Made by a program: the position numbers and the translations under genes
Shown: in pieces, positions 1 to 5,180 of the stretch
How the letters are laid out: every line of letters begins with the position of its first letter
Numbering within the stretch: position 1 is the stretch's first letter
Assembly: GCA_005885085.1 (NCBI GenBank)
Contig: VAXY01000054.1
Coordinates: 1 to 8,119, forward strand
Direction of reading: 5' to 3'
Source: Actinomycetota bacterium
GTDB taxonomy: Bacteria; Actinomycetota; Thermoleophilia; Gaiellales; Gaiellaceae
Length of the DNA stretch: 8,119 bases
Notes under the pieces: model-generated
The model's database searches: none
What the model saw: the letters and a program-made list of their open reading frames with translations, nothing else
Told to the model about the DNA's origin: nothing

Positions 1-39
1 TGAACCGAACTCCTCGAGGACTGCAGCGCGGATCTTCAT
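1..39 (-). CDS. Zn-dependent alcohol dehydrogenase, N-terminal 13 codons only (partial)
   Basis: Read on the minus strand from the ATG at 39, the first 13 codons give MKIRAAVLEEFGS and then run off the left edge. This matches the usual beginning of zinc-dependent, medium-chain alcohol dehydrogenases, in which a short basic start is followed by AAVL-x-E-F-G. The family oxidises alcohols or reduces aldehydes with NAD(P) or a bound nicotinamide cofactor in the cytoplasm. No metal-binding or cofactor residues are visible because only the extreme N-terminus is present. No clear Shine-Dalgarno precedes the ATG. The gene diverges from the FMN oxidase starting at 82, with only 42 bp between the two starts, so the promoters must be packed together or shared. 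The family call rests on 13 residues. Confidence 0.6.
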   Translation of the reverse strand, partial: MKIRAAVLEEFGS

Positions 40-81
40 GCCGGCCGATTGTCTCAGGGAAGCCGGGAGTAGAGTCGTCAG
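40..81. promoter_or_regulatory. Divergent intergenic region between alcohol dehydrogenase and FMN oxidase genes
   Basis: These 42 bp separate two divergent start codons and must carry the control signals of both genes unless the promoters lie inside the coding regions. A GGGAG (65-69) lies 12 nt before the ATG at 82, a long but possible ribosome-binding spacing. No convincing -10/-35 pair or long inverted repeat is seen; the GCCGGC at the left end is a short palindrome common in GC-rich DNA. Confidence 0.4.
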
Positions 82-1338
82 ATGGTCGCGTCGGGGTATG
101 GCCGGCAGCGTCAACGTGACATCTACTTAGCCGGACTCCGCGGCCGCAAGCCGCGCGTCCCGCAGAATGCGGCGGCGCTCGAGCGGGCGGCGCAGCGCGC
201 GATGAGTCGCGAGGGATTCGCCTACATCGCCGGCGGCGCCGGGCTCGAGACGACGATGAAGGCGAACCGTGAGGTGTTCGAGCGTGTGCAGATCGTGCCG
301 CGCATGTTGCGCGGGGCGGAGACGCGCGATCTCCGCGTCGAGCTGTTCGGCCGCACGCTGCCGGCGCCGTTCCTGCTCGCGCCGATCGGCGTTCTCGAGA
401 TGGCGCACCGTGAGAGCGACGTCGCGGTCGCGCGTGCCGCCGCCGCTGAAGGGGTCCCGATGATCTTCTCCAGCCAGGCGTCGACGTCGATGGAGGAGTG
501 CAGCGCCGTGATGGGCGACGCTCCCCGTTGGTTCCAGCTCTACATGAGCACCTCGAACGACGTCGTGCGCAGCTTCGTGTCGCGCGCGGAGCGCTGCGGT
601 TGCGACGCGGTCGTGATCACGCTCGACACGACGCTACTCGGGTGGCGCCTCCGCGATCTCGACCTTGCCTACCTGCCGTTCGCCCTCGGCAAGGGGATCG
701 CGCAGTACGTGGCCGACCCGGAGTTCCAGCGGCAGGTCGACGCCGCCCCCGTGCCGGCGCGAGGACGCGTCACGTTCGCCGCGCTGCGTTCGCTCTGGCG
801 AGTCTCGCGCGCCTACCCGGGCTCGACCTGGCAGAACCTCCGCTCGCCGCGCCCCCGCCAAGCCGCGCTGACGTTCCTCGAGACGTTCACCCGCCCGTCG
901 CTGAACTGGGACGACGTCGCGCTCGTCCGGGACGCGACGCGGCTACCGCTGCTGCTGAAGGGGATTCTGCATCCGGACGATGCGCGCACGGCGCTCGAGC
1001 ACGGTGTCGACGGCATCGTCGTCTCGAATCACGGTGGCAGGCAGGTCGACGGCGCCGTTGCGACCCTCGACGCGCTTCCCGCCATCGTCGCGGCGGTGGG
1101 CGACCGCGTCCCCGTGCTGCTGGACAGCGGCATCCGGGGAGGAGCGGACAGCTTCAAGGCGCTCGCGCTCGGCGCGCGCGCCGTGCTGATCGGACGGCCG
1201 TACTGCTACGGGCTCGCGATCGCGGGTGAAGCCGGCGTGCGAGAGGTGATCCAGAACTTCCTGGCCGACCTCGACCTCACGCTGGCATTGACCGGCCACG
1301 GCAGCGTCGCAGACCTCGGACTGGAGTCGGTGAGGTGA
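82..1338 (+). CDS. FMN-dependent alpha-hydroxy-acid oxidase, lactate 2-monooxygenase-like
   Basis: A 418-residue member of the FMN-dependent alpha-hydroxy-acid oxidase/dehydrogenase family (TIM barrel), which oxidises an L-2-hydroxy acid and passes electrons to O2 or an acceptor; lactate 2-monooxygenase further decarboxylates lactate to acetate. Visible landmarks: the N-terminal Tyr48 in AYIAGG; the FMN loop APIGV at 100-104; QLY at 152-154; ITLDTTLLGWRLRDL at 179-193, close in form to the mycobacterial lactate monooxygenase segment; Lys293 in LLLKGI; the catalytic SNHGGRQ with His317 and Arg320; and the FMN-phosphate region DSGIRGG (348-354) and IGRPY (370-374). The stretch after Arg191 through YVADPEFQ also follows lactate monooxygenase rather than the shorter LldD and glycolate oxidases. 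The chosen start places Tyr6 and Ile14-Tyr15 where the homologue begins. The active site is complete, so the protein is probably functional; the substrate is not determined by the sequence. It is coupled by overlap to the next flavoenzyme gene. Confidence 0.9.
   Translation: MVASGYGRQRQRDIYLAGLRGRKPRVPQNAAALERAAQRAMSREGFAYIAGGAGLETTMKANREVFERVQIVPRMLRGAETRDLRVELFGRTLPAPFLLAPIGVLEMAHRESDVAVARAAAAEGVPMIFSSQASTSMEECSAVMGDAPRWFQLYMSTSNDVVRSFVSRAERCGCDAVVITLDTTLLGWRLRDLDLAYLPFALGKGIAQYVADPEFQRQVDAAPVPARGRVTFAALRSLWRVSRAYPGSTWQNLRSPRPRQAALTFLETFTRPSLNWDDVALVRDATRLPLLLKGILHPDDARTALEHGVDGIVVSNHGGRQVDGAVATLDALPAIVAAVGDRVPVLLDSGIRGGADSFKALALGARAVLIGRPYCYGLAIAGEAGVREVIQNFLADLDLTLALTGHGSVADLGLESVR
1323..1326 (+). 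promoter_or_regulatory. Ribosome binding site of the nitronate monooxygenase-like gene
   Basis: GGAG lies 8 nt before the GTG at 1335, inside the last codons of the preceding gene. Together with the GTGA stop/start overlap it supports the GTG as the true start and indicates translational coupling. Confidence 0.6.
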
Positions 1339-2303
1339 TCACGACGCAGTTCACGGAGCTCATCGGCGTCGAGCATCCGATCGCGTCCGCTGGCATGGGT
1401 GGCGGCGCGACCGGCGGTGAGCTCGTCGGCAGCGTGTCCGAGGCCGGCGCGCTCGGCGTGTTCGGCGCGTCGTTCGTGCCGCCGGACGAGCTAGCGAAGT
1501 GGGTGCGACGTGTGCGCGAGCTCACATCGAAGCCGATCGGGATCAACCTCCTCTTGCACGCGACCGAGGAGCGCGTCGACGAAGTCCTCGCACTCGAGCC
1601 TGACGTCTTTTCGACGGCATGGCCCCGCGACGACCAGGATCTCGCGGCGATCTTCGCGAGGGCGCACGACCGGGGGTGCCGCGTGATGCACATGGTTCCG
1701 CGCGTCGAGGATGCCGAGCGCGCGGTGGCGGCGGGTGCGGACGTGATCGTCGCGCAGGGCAATGAGGGCGGCGGACACATCGGCGAGATCGGAACGGTCG
1801 TGATCGTGCGACAGGTCGCGAAGGCCGTCTCACCCGTCCCCGTGCTGGCGGCGGGCGGGTTCGTCGACGGAGCCGGCCTGGCCGCGGCGCTCGCGCTCGG
1901 TGCGGACGGAATCCTGCTCGGCACGCGGTTTCTCGCGGCCCACGAAGCGCCGATCGAACCAGCGTACAAGGACGCGATCGTCGCGAGCTCGGGCGACGAC
2001 ACCGTGGTCACGACCCTGTCGGATTCCCTCAGCGGCCGCGACTGGCCGGGTGCATGGGTGCGACTGCGGCGCACGCGCTTCGTCCAGGACTGGCTCGGGC
2101 GCGAGCCAGAGCTCCGTCGCCGCCGTGAGACGGCCTTCGCGCAGCTCGAGGCCTTCGAAGCGTCGAACGCGGACGACGGCCTGATGTTTTTCGGTCAGTC
2201 GGCCGGCCTGATCGATTCGATCAAGCCGGCCGCCGACCTGGTGCGGGAGATCGTCGCCGAGGCGGAGGAGATCCTCCGCTCGCGGCTGCCTACATTCCTT
2301 TAG
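1335..2303 (+). CDS. Nitronate monooxygenase / FabK-like FMN enzyme
   Basis: A 322-residue FMN TIM-barrel protein of the nitronate monooxygenase (2-nitropropane dioxygenase) superfamily, which oxidises alkyl nitronates with O2; the same superfamily contains the enoyl-ACP reductase FabK. The beginning TELIGVEHPI-x-SAGMGG is typical. His148 in GNEGGGHIGE (142-151) is at the position of the catalytic base in nitronate monooxygenases. AAGGF (172-176) and GTRFL (196-200) form the FMN-phosphate site. The GHIGE tract is also characteristic of FabK, so the family boundary is uncertain. GTG (1335) overlaps the TGA of the upstream oxidase by 3 bases and has a good GGAG, so both flavoenzymes are probably made from one transcript. 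The C-terminal tail after residue ~220 is rich in charged residues and predicted helical. The 3' end overlaps the convergent VOC gene by 14 bp. Confidence 0.85.
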   Translation: MITTQFTELIGVEHPIASAGMGGGATGGELVGSVSEAGALGVFGASFVPPDELAKWVRRVRELTSKPIGINLLLHATEERVDEVLALEPDVFSTAWPRDDQDLAAIFARAHDRGCRVMHMVPRVEDAERAVAAGADVIVAQGNEGGGHIGEIGTVVIVRQVAKAVSPVPVLAAGGFVDGAGLAAALALGADGILLGTRFLAAHEAPIEPAYKDAIVASSGDDTVVTTLSDSLSGRDWPGAWVRLRRTRFVQDWLGREPELRRRRETAFAQLEAFEASNADDGLMFFGQSAGLIDSIKPAADLVREIVAEAEEILRSRLPTFL

Positions 2304-2637
2304 CGAGCCCGATCACGTGGCCTTCAGGGTCGGCGAAGAGCGCGATCGTCACCTCCGGCAGCTCCGTGACGGGCAGGATCGTCCGGCCTCCCAGTTGCTC
2401 GGCCTTGTCGAGCGTCGCCTGAGGATCGTCGGTGCCGACGTAGAACGTGACGTGCCCGTTGCCGTCCGGCGCCTGGCCGATGCCGCCGCCGATGCCGTCA
2501 CCTTCCTTCTCGACCATCGCGTAGGGCATGTCGCCCGGAACCTTCTGCGTCTTCCAGCCGAACAGCTCGCCGTAGAAGCTCTGGAGCTTGCCGAGGTCGT
2601 TGCCGGAGACCTCGAAGTGCATGACGGGGTGTGCCAT
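2290..2637 (-). CDS. VOC-family (glyoxalase/bleomycin-resistance-like) protein
   Basis: A 115-residue single-module vicinal-oxygen-chelate protein. Visible features are MHFEV (6-10) with His7, FYGELFGW (21-28), a glycine-rich loop in the middle, HVTFYVG in the third strand, and the closing FADPEGHVIGL. The fold forms beta-alpha-beta-beta-beta units that dimerise to build a metal or ligand site. The last strand reads VIGLAKG, without the acidic metal ligand usual there in glyoxalase I, so a ligand-binding or non-glyoxalase role is more likely than methylglyoxal detoxification. I chose the ATG at 2637 because AAGGAG sits 6 nt before it; a GTG at 2655 in the same frame would add six residues (MRKESA) made from that ribosome site. 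It is the third gene of an arsR-SRPBCC-VOC operon, 14 bp behind its neighbour. No exact substrate can be inferred. Confidence 0.87.
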   Translation of the reverse strand: MAHPVMHFEVSGNDLGKLQSFYGELFGWKTQKVPGDMPYAMVEKEGDGIGGGIGQAPDGNGHVTFYVGTDDPQATLDKAEQLGGRTILPVTELPEVTIALFADPEGHVIGLAKGM

Positions 2638-2643
2638 TGCGCT

Positions 2644-2649
2644 CTCCTT
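2644..2649 (-). promoter_or_regulatory. Ribosome binding site deciding the VOC gene start
   Basis: On the minus strand AAGGAG lies 6 nt upstream of the ATG at 2637. Its position inside the would-be extension from the GTG at 2655 argues that the shorter protein is the real one. Confidence 0.75.
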
Positions 2650-2651
2650 CC

Positions 2652-3116
2652 TCACATCGGGGGTGCTTGGGTGACCCAGGGATCCTCGCCGGGGTCGCCG
2701 CCGCTCGCGGCGAGCTCGAGGCGCGGGAGGTAGTGGTCCCAGCCGTGCCCGTGCGACGCGACGGCTTCGGCGTTCGGCAGGTCCTTGTGCACGAAGCGCA
2801 GGCTCGTCCCCTCGCCGGCGGGGGTCAGCTCGACCTCGATCGTCGACGAGCCGGGCGGAACGCCCTCTTGGCCGTCCCAGCCCCAGGTGAAGACGAGGCG
2901 GTGCGGGCGGTCGAGCTCGACGAACGCGCCTCGCGCAGTGTGGCCGGGGATGACCTCGCAGTAGTACGCGCCGCCGGGCTGGGCGTCGAGGTCGGCCTTG
3001 ATCCCCTTCCAGCGCATGAGCTTCTCGGAATCGACGAAGAACTCCCAGACGGTCTCGGGCTTTGCCGCGATCGAGAGCGTCCGCTCGTAGACCGCGGTCT
3101 CAGTCTTTGTGTCCAT
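2652..3116 (-). CDS. SRPBCC (AHSA1/START-like) domain protein
   Basis: A 154-residue protein that is essentially one SRPBCC domain of the AHSA1 type, a helix-grip fold with a deep hydrophobic pocket. Typical segments: strand 1 YERTLSIAAKPETVWEFF (10-27), SEKLMRWKG (30-38) with the conserved Trp36, PGGAYYCEV (47-55), the RLVFTWGWD strand (73-81), and the C-terminal helix beginning HGHGWDHYLPRL (122-133). The family's catalytic roles vary and many members only bind ligands, so no reaction can be named. The ATG at 3116 has a strong AAGGAGGA upstream. The gene begins 17 bp before the end of arsR, so the two are translationally coupled. ArsR-SRPBCC pairs are frequent in Actinobacteria (the Mycobacterium tuberculosis Rv2034-Rv2035 pair has the same layout), which makes this protein the likely effector arm of a small ArsR-controlled response. 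Confidence 0.88.
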   Translation of the reverse strand: MDTKTETAVYERTLSIAAKPETVWEFFVDSEKLMRWKGIKADLDAQPGGAYYCEVIPGHTARGAFVELDRPHRLVFTWGWDGQEGVPPGSSTIEVELTPAGEGTSLRFVHKDLPNAEAVASHGHGWDHYLPRLELAASGGDPGEDPWVTQAPPM

Positions 3117-3420
3117 GCTTCTTTCGCTCCTCCTTCTCCGCTTCGCGTTTGAGTGCTTCCAGGCGGACGTCCCAGAACTCCTCGAGGAAGTCCTTGAGCT
3201 CGGCGAGCCCCTCGGGACGTGCCCGGTACAGGCGTCGGGTGCCGTTGCGTCGCTCGCTCACGAGCCCCGCCTCCTTCAAGACGTTCAGGTGTTGGGAGAC
3301 CGCCGGCCGGGTCACGTCGAAATGCGACGCGATCTCCCCGGCGCTGAGCTCGTCGTCGCGGACGAGGGTCAGGATCTGGCGCCGCCGCGGAGCGGCGATG
3401 GCTTTCAGCGCGGCCTCCAC
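3100..3420 (-). CDS. ArsR-family winged-helix transcriptional repressor
   Basis: A 106-residue ArsR/SmtB-type winged-helix DNA-binding protein. The core is IAAPRRRQIL (8-17), LSAGEIASHFDVTRPAVSQHLNVLKEAGLV (25-54) containing the recognition helix, and a wing around RRNGTRRLY (57-65). A charged helix follows, ending in a Lys/Glu-rich tail with HGHKD. There is no cysteine anywhere, so the thiol-based arsenite or cadmium sites of classical ArsR/CadC proteins are absent; the tail histidines alone are weak evidence for metal binding. The form GTRRLY...LAELKDFLEEFW resembles Rv2034-type regulators that accompany SRPBCC genes. The start is GTG at 3420: there is no in-frame ATG upstream before a stop, and no Shine-Dalgarno, suggesting a leaderless message. 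It leads the operon and likely represses it from the palindromes just upstream; this is inference from family habit and position. Confidence 0.92.
   Translation of the reverse strand: MEAALKAIAAPRRRQILTLVRDDELSAGEIASHFDVTRPAVSQHLNVLKEAGLVSERRNGTRRLYRARPEGLAELKDFLEEFWDVRLEALKREAEKEERKKHGHKD
3128..3135 (-). promoter_or_regulatory. Ribosome binding site of the SRPBCC gene
   Basis: AAGGAGGA on the minus strand, within the 3' end of arsR, 11 nt before the ATG at 3116. It is the strongest Shine-Dalgarno in the window and allows independent initiation on the overlapping SRPBCC gene. Confidence 0.65.
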
Positions 3421-3423
3421 GGC

Positions 3424-3467
3424 AACTATGTAAGCAGATTCTTACGTAAGAAGCAACTTAACTATGT
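3424..3467. repeat. 8-bp direct repeats AACTATGT flanking the operator
   Basis: AACTATGT occurs at 3424-3431 and again at 3460-3467, 36 bp apart, enclosing the tandem palindromes and lying 3-4 bp from each divergent GTG start codon. They could be part of -10 regions, half-sites of a second regulator, or a remnant of a duplication. What they do is not shown by the sequence. Confidence 0.5.
3430..3461. repeat. Two abutting inverted repeats, probable ArsR operator
   Basis: GTAAG-cagatt-CTTAC (3430-3445) is followed without a gap by GTAAG-aagcaa-CTTAA (3446-3461). The junction forms the perfect palindrome CTTACGTAAG (3441-3450). ArsR-family dimers bind inverted repeats in their own promoters, and these lie over the proposed arsR -35/-10 spacer. 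The repeat geometry is directly visible; binding by ArsR is inferred. Confidence 0.7.
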
Positions 3468-3470
3468 GGG

Positions 3471-5084
3471 GTGCTTTCGCGCGAGCGGATTAGATTGACG
3501 GCGTTGGCCTGGCAGGAGACCTACGAGTCGCTGTCACGGGTGGAATCGCCGAGCGGCGAAGAGCTCGAGCTGCTCGGCACGTCTGCGTACATGCTCGGTG
3601 ACGAGGACGGGTGGATGCGGGTCCTCGAGCGGGCTTTTCAGTGGTGGTCCGAGCGCGGTGAGGGCTTGCGCGCGGCACGTTGTGCGTTCTGGATCGGGAT
3701 GAATCTCGCGCTGCGCGGAGAGATGGGGCCGGCGACGGGCTGGCTGAGCCGAGCGCAGCGCATCGTCGACGGGGAAGGGCAGGAGTGCGCCGAACAGGGC
3801 TACCTGCTGATCCCCGTCGCCTTCGAGCACGACGCCGCGGGCGACGTCGAGGGCGCGATCTCGACCGCTGCGGCTGCCGTCGAGGTTGGTGAGCGCTTTC
3901 ACGACGCCGATCTCCTCGCGCTCGCGCTTCATCTCGAGGGCCAGTTCCTGGTGCAGGCAGGGCGCGTCCGGGAGGGCCTGGCCCGGCTGGACGAGGCGAT
4001 GGTGGCAGTGGGTGCCGGCGAGCTTTCCCCGATCGCGACCGGGATCGTGTACTGCGGCGTGATCCTCACGTGCGAGGACGTGTTCGAGGTCAGGCGCGCC
4101 CGCGAGTGGACCGCAGTGCTGACGCGGTGGTGCGAGCAACAGGACGACCTGCTCGCATTCACGGGCCGCTGCCTGGTCCACCGTGCGCAGGTCATGCGGC
4201 TTCACGGGGAATGGCTCGATGCGCTCGAAGAGTCGGAACGTGCAGGCCGTCGCTTCGAGCGGTCGATGAACGAGGCCGCCGCGGCGAAAGCCTGTTACCT
4301 CCGGGGCGAGGTGCGTCGCCTGCGCGGTGAGTTCGACAAGGCGGAAGCCGCCTACCGCGAGGCGAGCCGGCTCGGGCTCGAGCCCCAGCCCGGCTGGGCG
4401 CTGCTGCGACTTGCGCAGGGCAAGCACACCGCAGCCGCAGCGGCGATTCGGCGGGCGCTGGGCGAGACGAGCGAGCCGATGCGGCGCGCTGCCCTGCTGC
4501 CTGCGTTCGTCGAGATCGCACTCGCCATGAACGAGAATGCGGAGGCGCGGGAGGCGTGCGACGAGCTGGAGCCGATCGCAGAGAAATGGGACAGCGACAT
4601 GTTGCGGGCGACGCTCGCCCATGCGCGGGGGGCGGTCGAGCTCGCCGACGGTGCGGCCGACACGGCGCTCGTCAACCTTCGCCGCGCGCGACGACTCTGG
4701 CACGAGCTCGAGGCGCCGTACGAGCTAGCGCGCACGCGTCTACTGATCGGCATCGCGTGTCGCGCGCTAGGCGACGGCGATTCGTTCGCCCTGGAGGTCG
4801 ACGCGGCTCGGAGCGTCTTCGCGGAGTTCGGAGCCGCGCCCGATCTCGAGCTGCTCGCTTCGCTGACGGGACCTGACGACGCGGGGTCGACGCATGGGCT
4901 CTCGCCCCGCGAGCTCGAGGTGCTCCGCCTGCTGGCGACCGGCAAGAGCAACCGTGAGATCGCGACCGCGCTCGTGATCAGCGAGCACACCGTGGCGCGC
5001 CACGTCCAGAACATCTTCGCGAAGCTTCGGGTGGCGTCGCGTACGGCCGCCGGCGCTTTCGCCTTCGAGCACGACCTCGTCTGA
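3471..5084 (+). CDS. LuxR-family transcriptional regulator with TPR-like N-terminal region
   Basis: A 537-residue cytoplasmic regulator. The C-terminus carries a LuxR/GerE-type helix-turn-helix: LSPRELEVLRLLATGKSNREIA starts at 477 and is followed by ISEHTVARHVQNIFAKLRVASRTAA, which contains the recognition helix. The preceding ~440 residues are an all-helical, alanine-, leucine- and arginine-rich array of TPR-like repeats; one of the clearest runs from about 268 to 335, with GEFDKAEAAYREASRLGL. No response-regulator receiver domain, no autoinducer-binding domain and no Walker A motif are visible, so it is neither a classical NarL nor a full MalT/LAL-type regulator; it looks like a LAL protein without the ATPase. 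The GTG at 3471 is the first start after an in-frame TAA at 3459 and lacks a Shine-Dalgarno; a TTG at 3495 is the alternative. It shares its promoter region with arsR and may regulate neighbours such as the flavoprotein downstream; the target and ligand are unknown. Confidence 0.88.
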   Translation: MLSRERIRLTALAWQETYESLSRVESPSGEELELLGTSAYMLGDEDGWMRVLERAFQWWSERGEGLRAARCAFWIGMNLALRGEMGPATGWLSRAQRIVDGEGQECAEQGYLLIPVAFEHDAAGDVEGAISTAAAAVEVGERFHDADLLALALHLEGQFLVQAGRVREGLARLDEAMVAVGAGELSPIATGIVYCGVILTCEDVFEVRRAREWTAVLTRWCEQQDDLLAFTGRCLVHRAQVMRLHGEWLDALEESERAGRRFERSMNEAAAAKACYLRGEVRRLRGEFDKAEAAYREASRLGLEPQPGWALLRLAQGKHTAAAAAIRRALGETSEPMRRAALLPAFVEIALAMNENAEAREACDELEPIAEKWDSDMLRATLAHARGAVELADGAADTALVNLRRARRLWHELEAPYELARTRLLIGIACRALGDGDSFALEVDAARSVFAEFGAAPDLELLASLTGPDDAGSTHGLSPRELEVLRLLATGKSNREIATALVISEHTVARHVQNIFAKLRVASRTAAGAFAFEHDLV

Positions 5085-5180
5085 CCCGCCGGCCTGGTCA
5101 GAAATGACCATGCGGGCCGTGCAGCAAGTTGGTGGATCCGGGCGATGTCGCCGACGGCGAGCCGCCGTACGGTCTCGTGC
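5085..5180. other. Intergenic region between the LuxR-type regulator and the flavoprotein
   Basis: This 96-bp gap holds the hairpin at 5095-5110. An ATG at 5145 in frame with the flavoprotein has GGTGGA 8 nt before it and could begin a 12-residue longer protein. No clear -10/-35 pair is seen. Read-through from the regulator and a separate promoter are both possible. Confidence 0.4.
5095..5110. repeat. Perfect inverted repeat TGGTCA-GAAA-TGACCA
   Basis: Six-base arms enclose a GAAA tetraloop 10 nt after the regulator's stop codon. GGCC at 5091-5094 and GGCC at 5115-5118 could lengthen the stem with a 4-nt bulge. As RNA this would be a stable hairpin with a GNRA-type loop, but no U-run follows, so a standard intrinsic terminator is not supported. 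An operator for the flavoprotein gene is an equal possibility. Confidence 0.55.

Larger units (their letters stand above)
3421..3470. promoter_or_regulatory. Compact divergent promoter/operator between arsR and the LuxR-type gene
   Basis: This 50-bp gap between two divergent GTG starts is markedly richer in A+T than the rest of the window. On the minus strand TTGCTT (3456-3451), 18 nt and TACATA (3432-3427) form a plausible -35/-10 for arsR, ending only 6 nt before its GTG, as expected for a leaderless transcript. Neither gene has a Shine-Dalgarno. The plus-strand promoter is less clear, though AACTATGT lies just before the GTG at 3471. The whole promoter is covered by the repeats described separately, so a bound repressor would block it. 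Confidence 0.6.

Noticed and set aside
1491..2074. Long minus-strand open frames across the nitronate monooxygenase gene
   Set aside because: They are low-complexity Arg/Ser/Pro/Ala-rich shadows produced by GC-biased codons of the plus-strand gene and match no family.
2638..2655. GTG at 2655 as start of the VOC gene
   Set aside because: It would translate through its own AAGGAG site; the ATG at 2637 has ideal spacing from that site and starts at the usual family N-terminus.
3424..3467. Target-site duplication of a mobile element (8-bp AACTATGT direct repeats)
   Set aside because: Only 28 bp lie between the copies, with no transposase or remnant, and the repeats sit symmetrically near the two start codons, which fits regulation better than insertion.
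5095..5110. Intrinsic terminator after the LuxR-type gene
   Set aside because: The hairpin is real, but no T-run follows and the stem is only six bases, so it is recorded as an inverted repeat instead.
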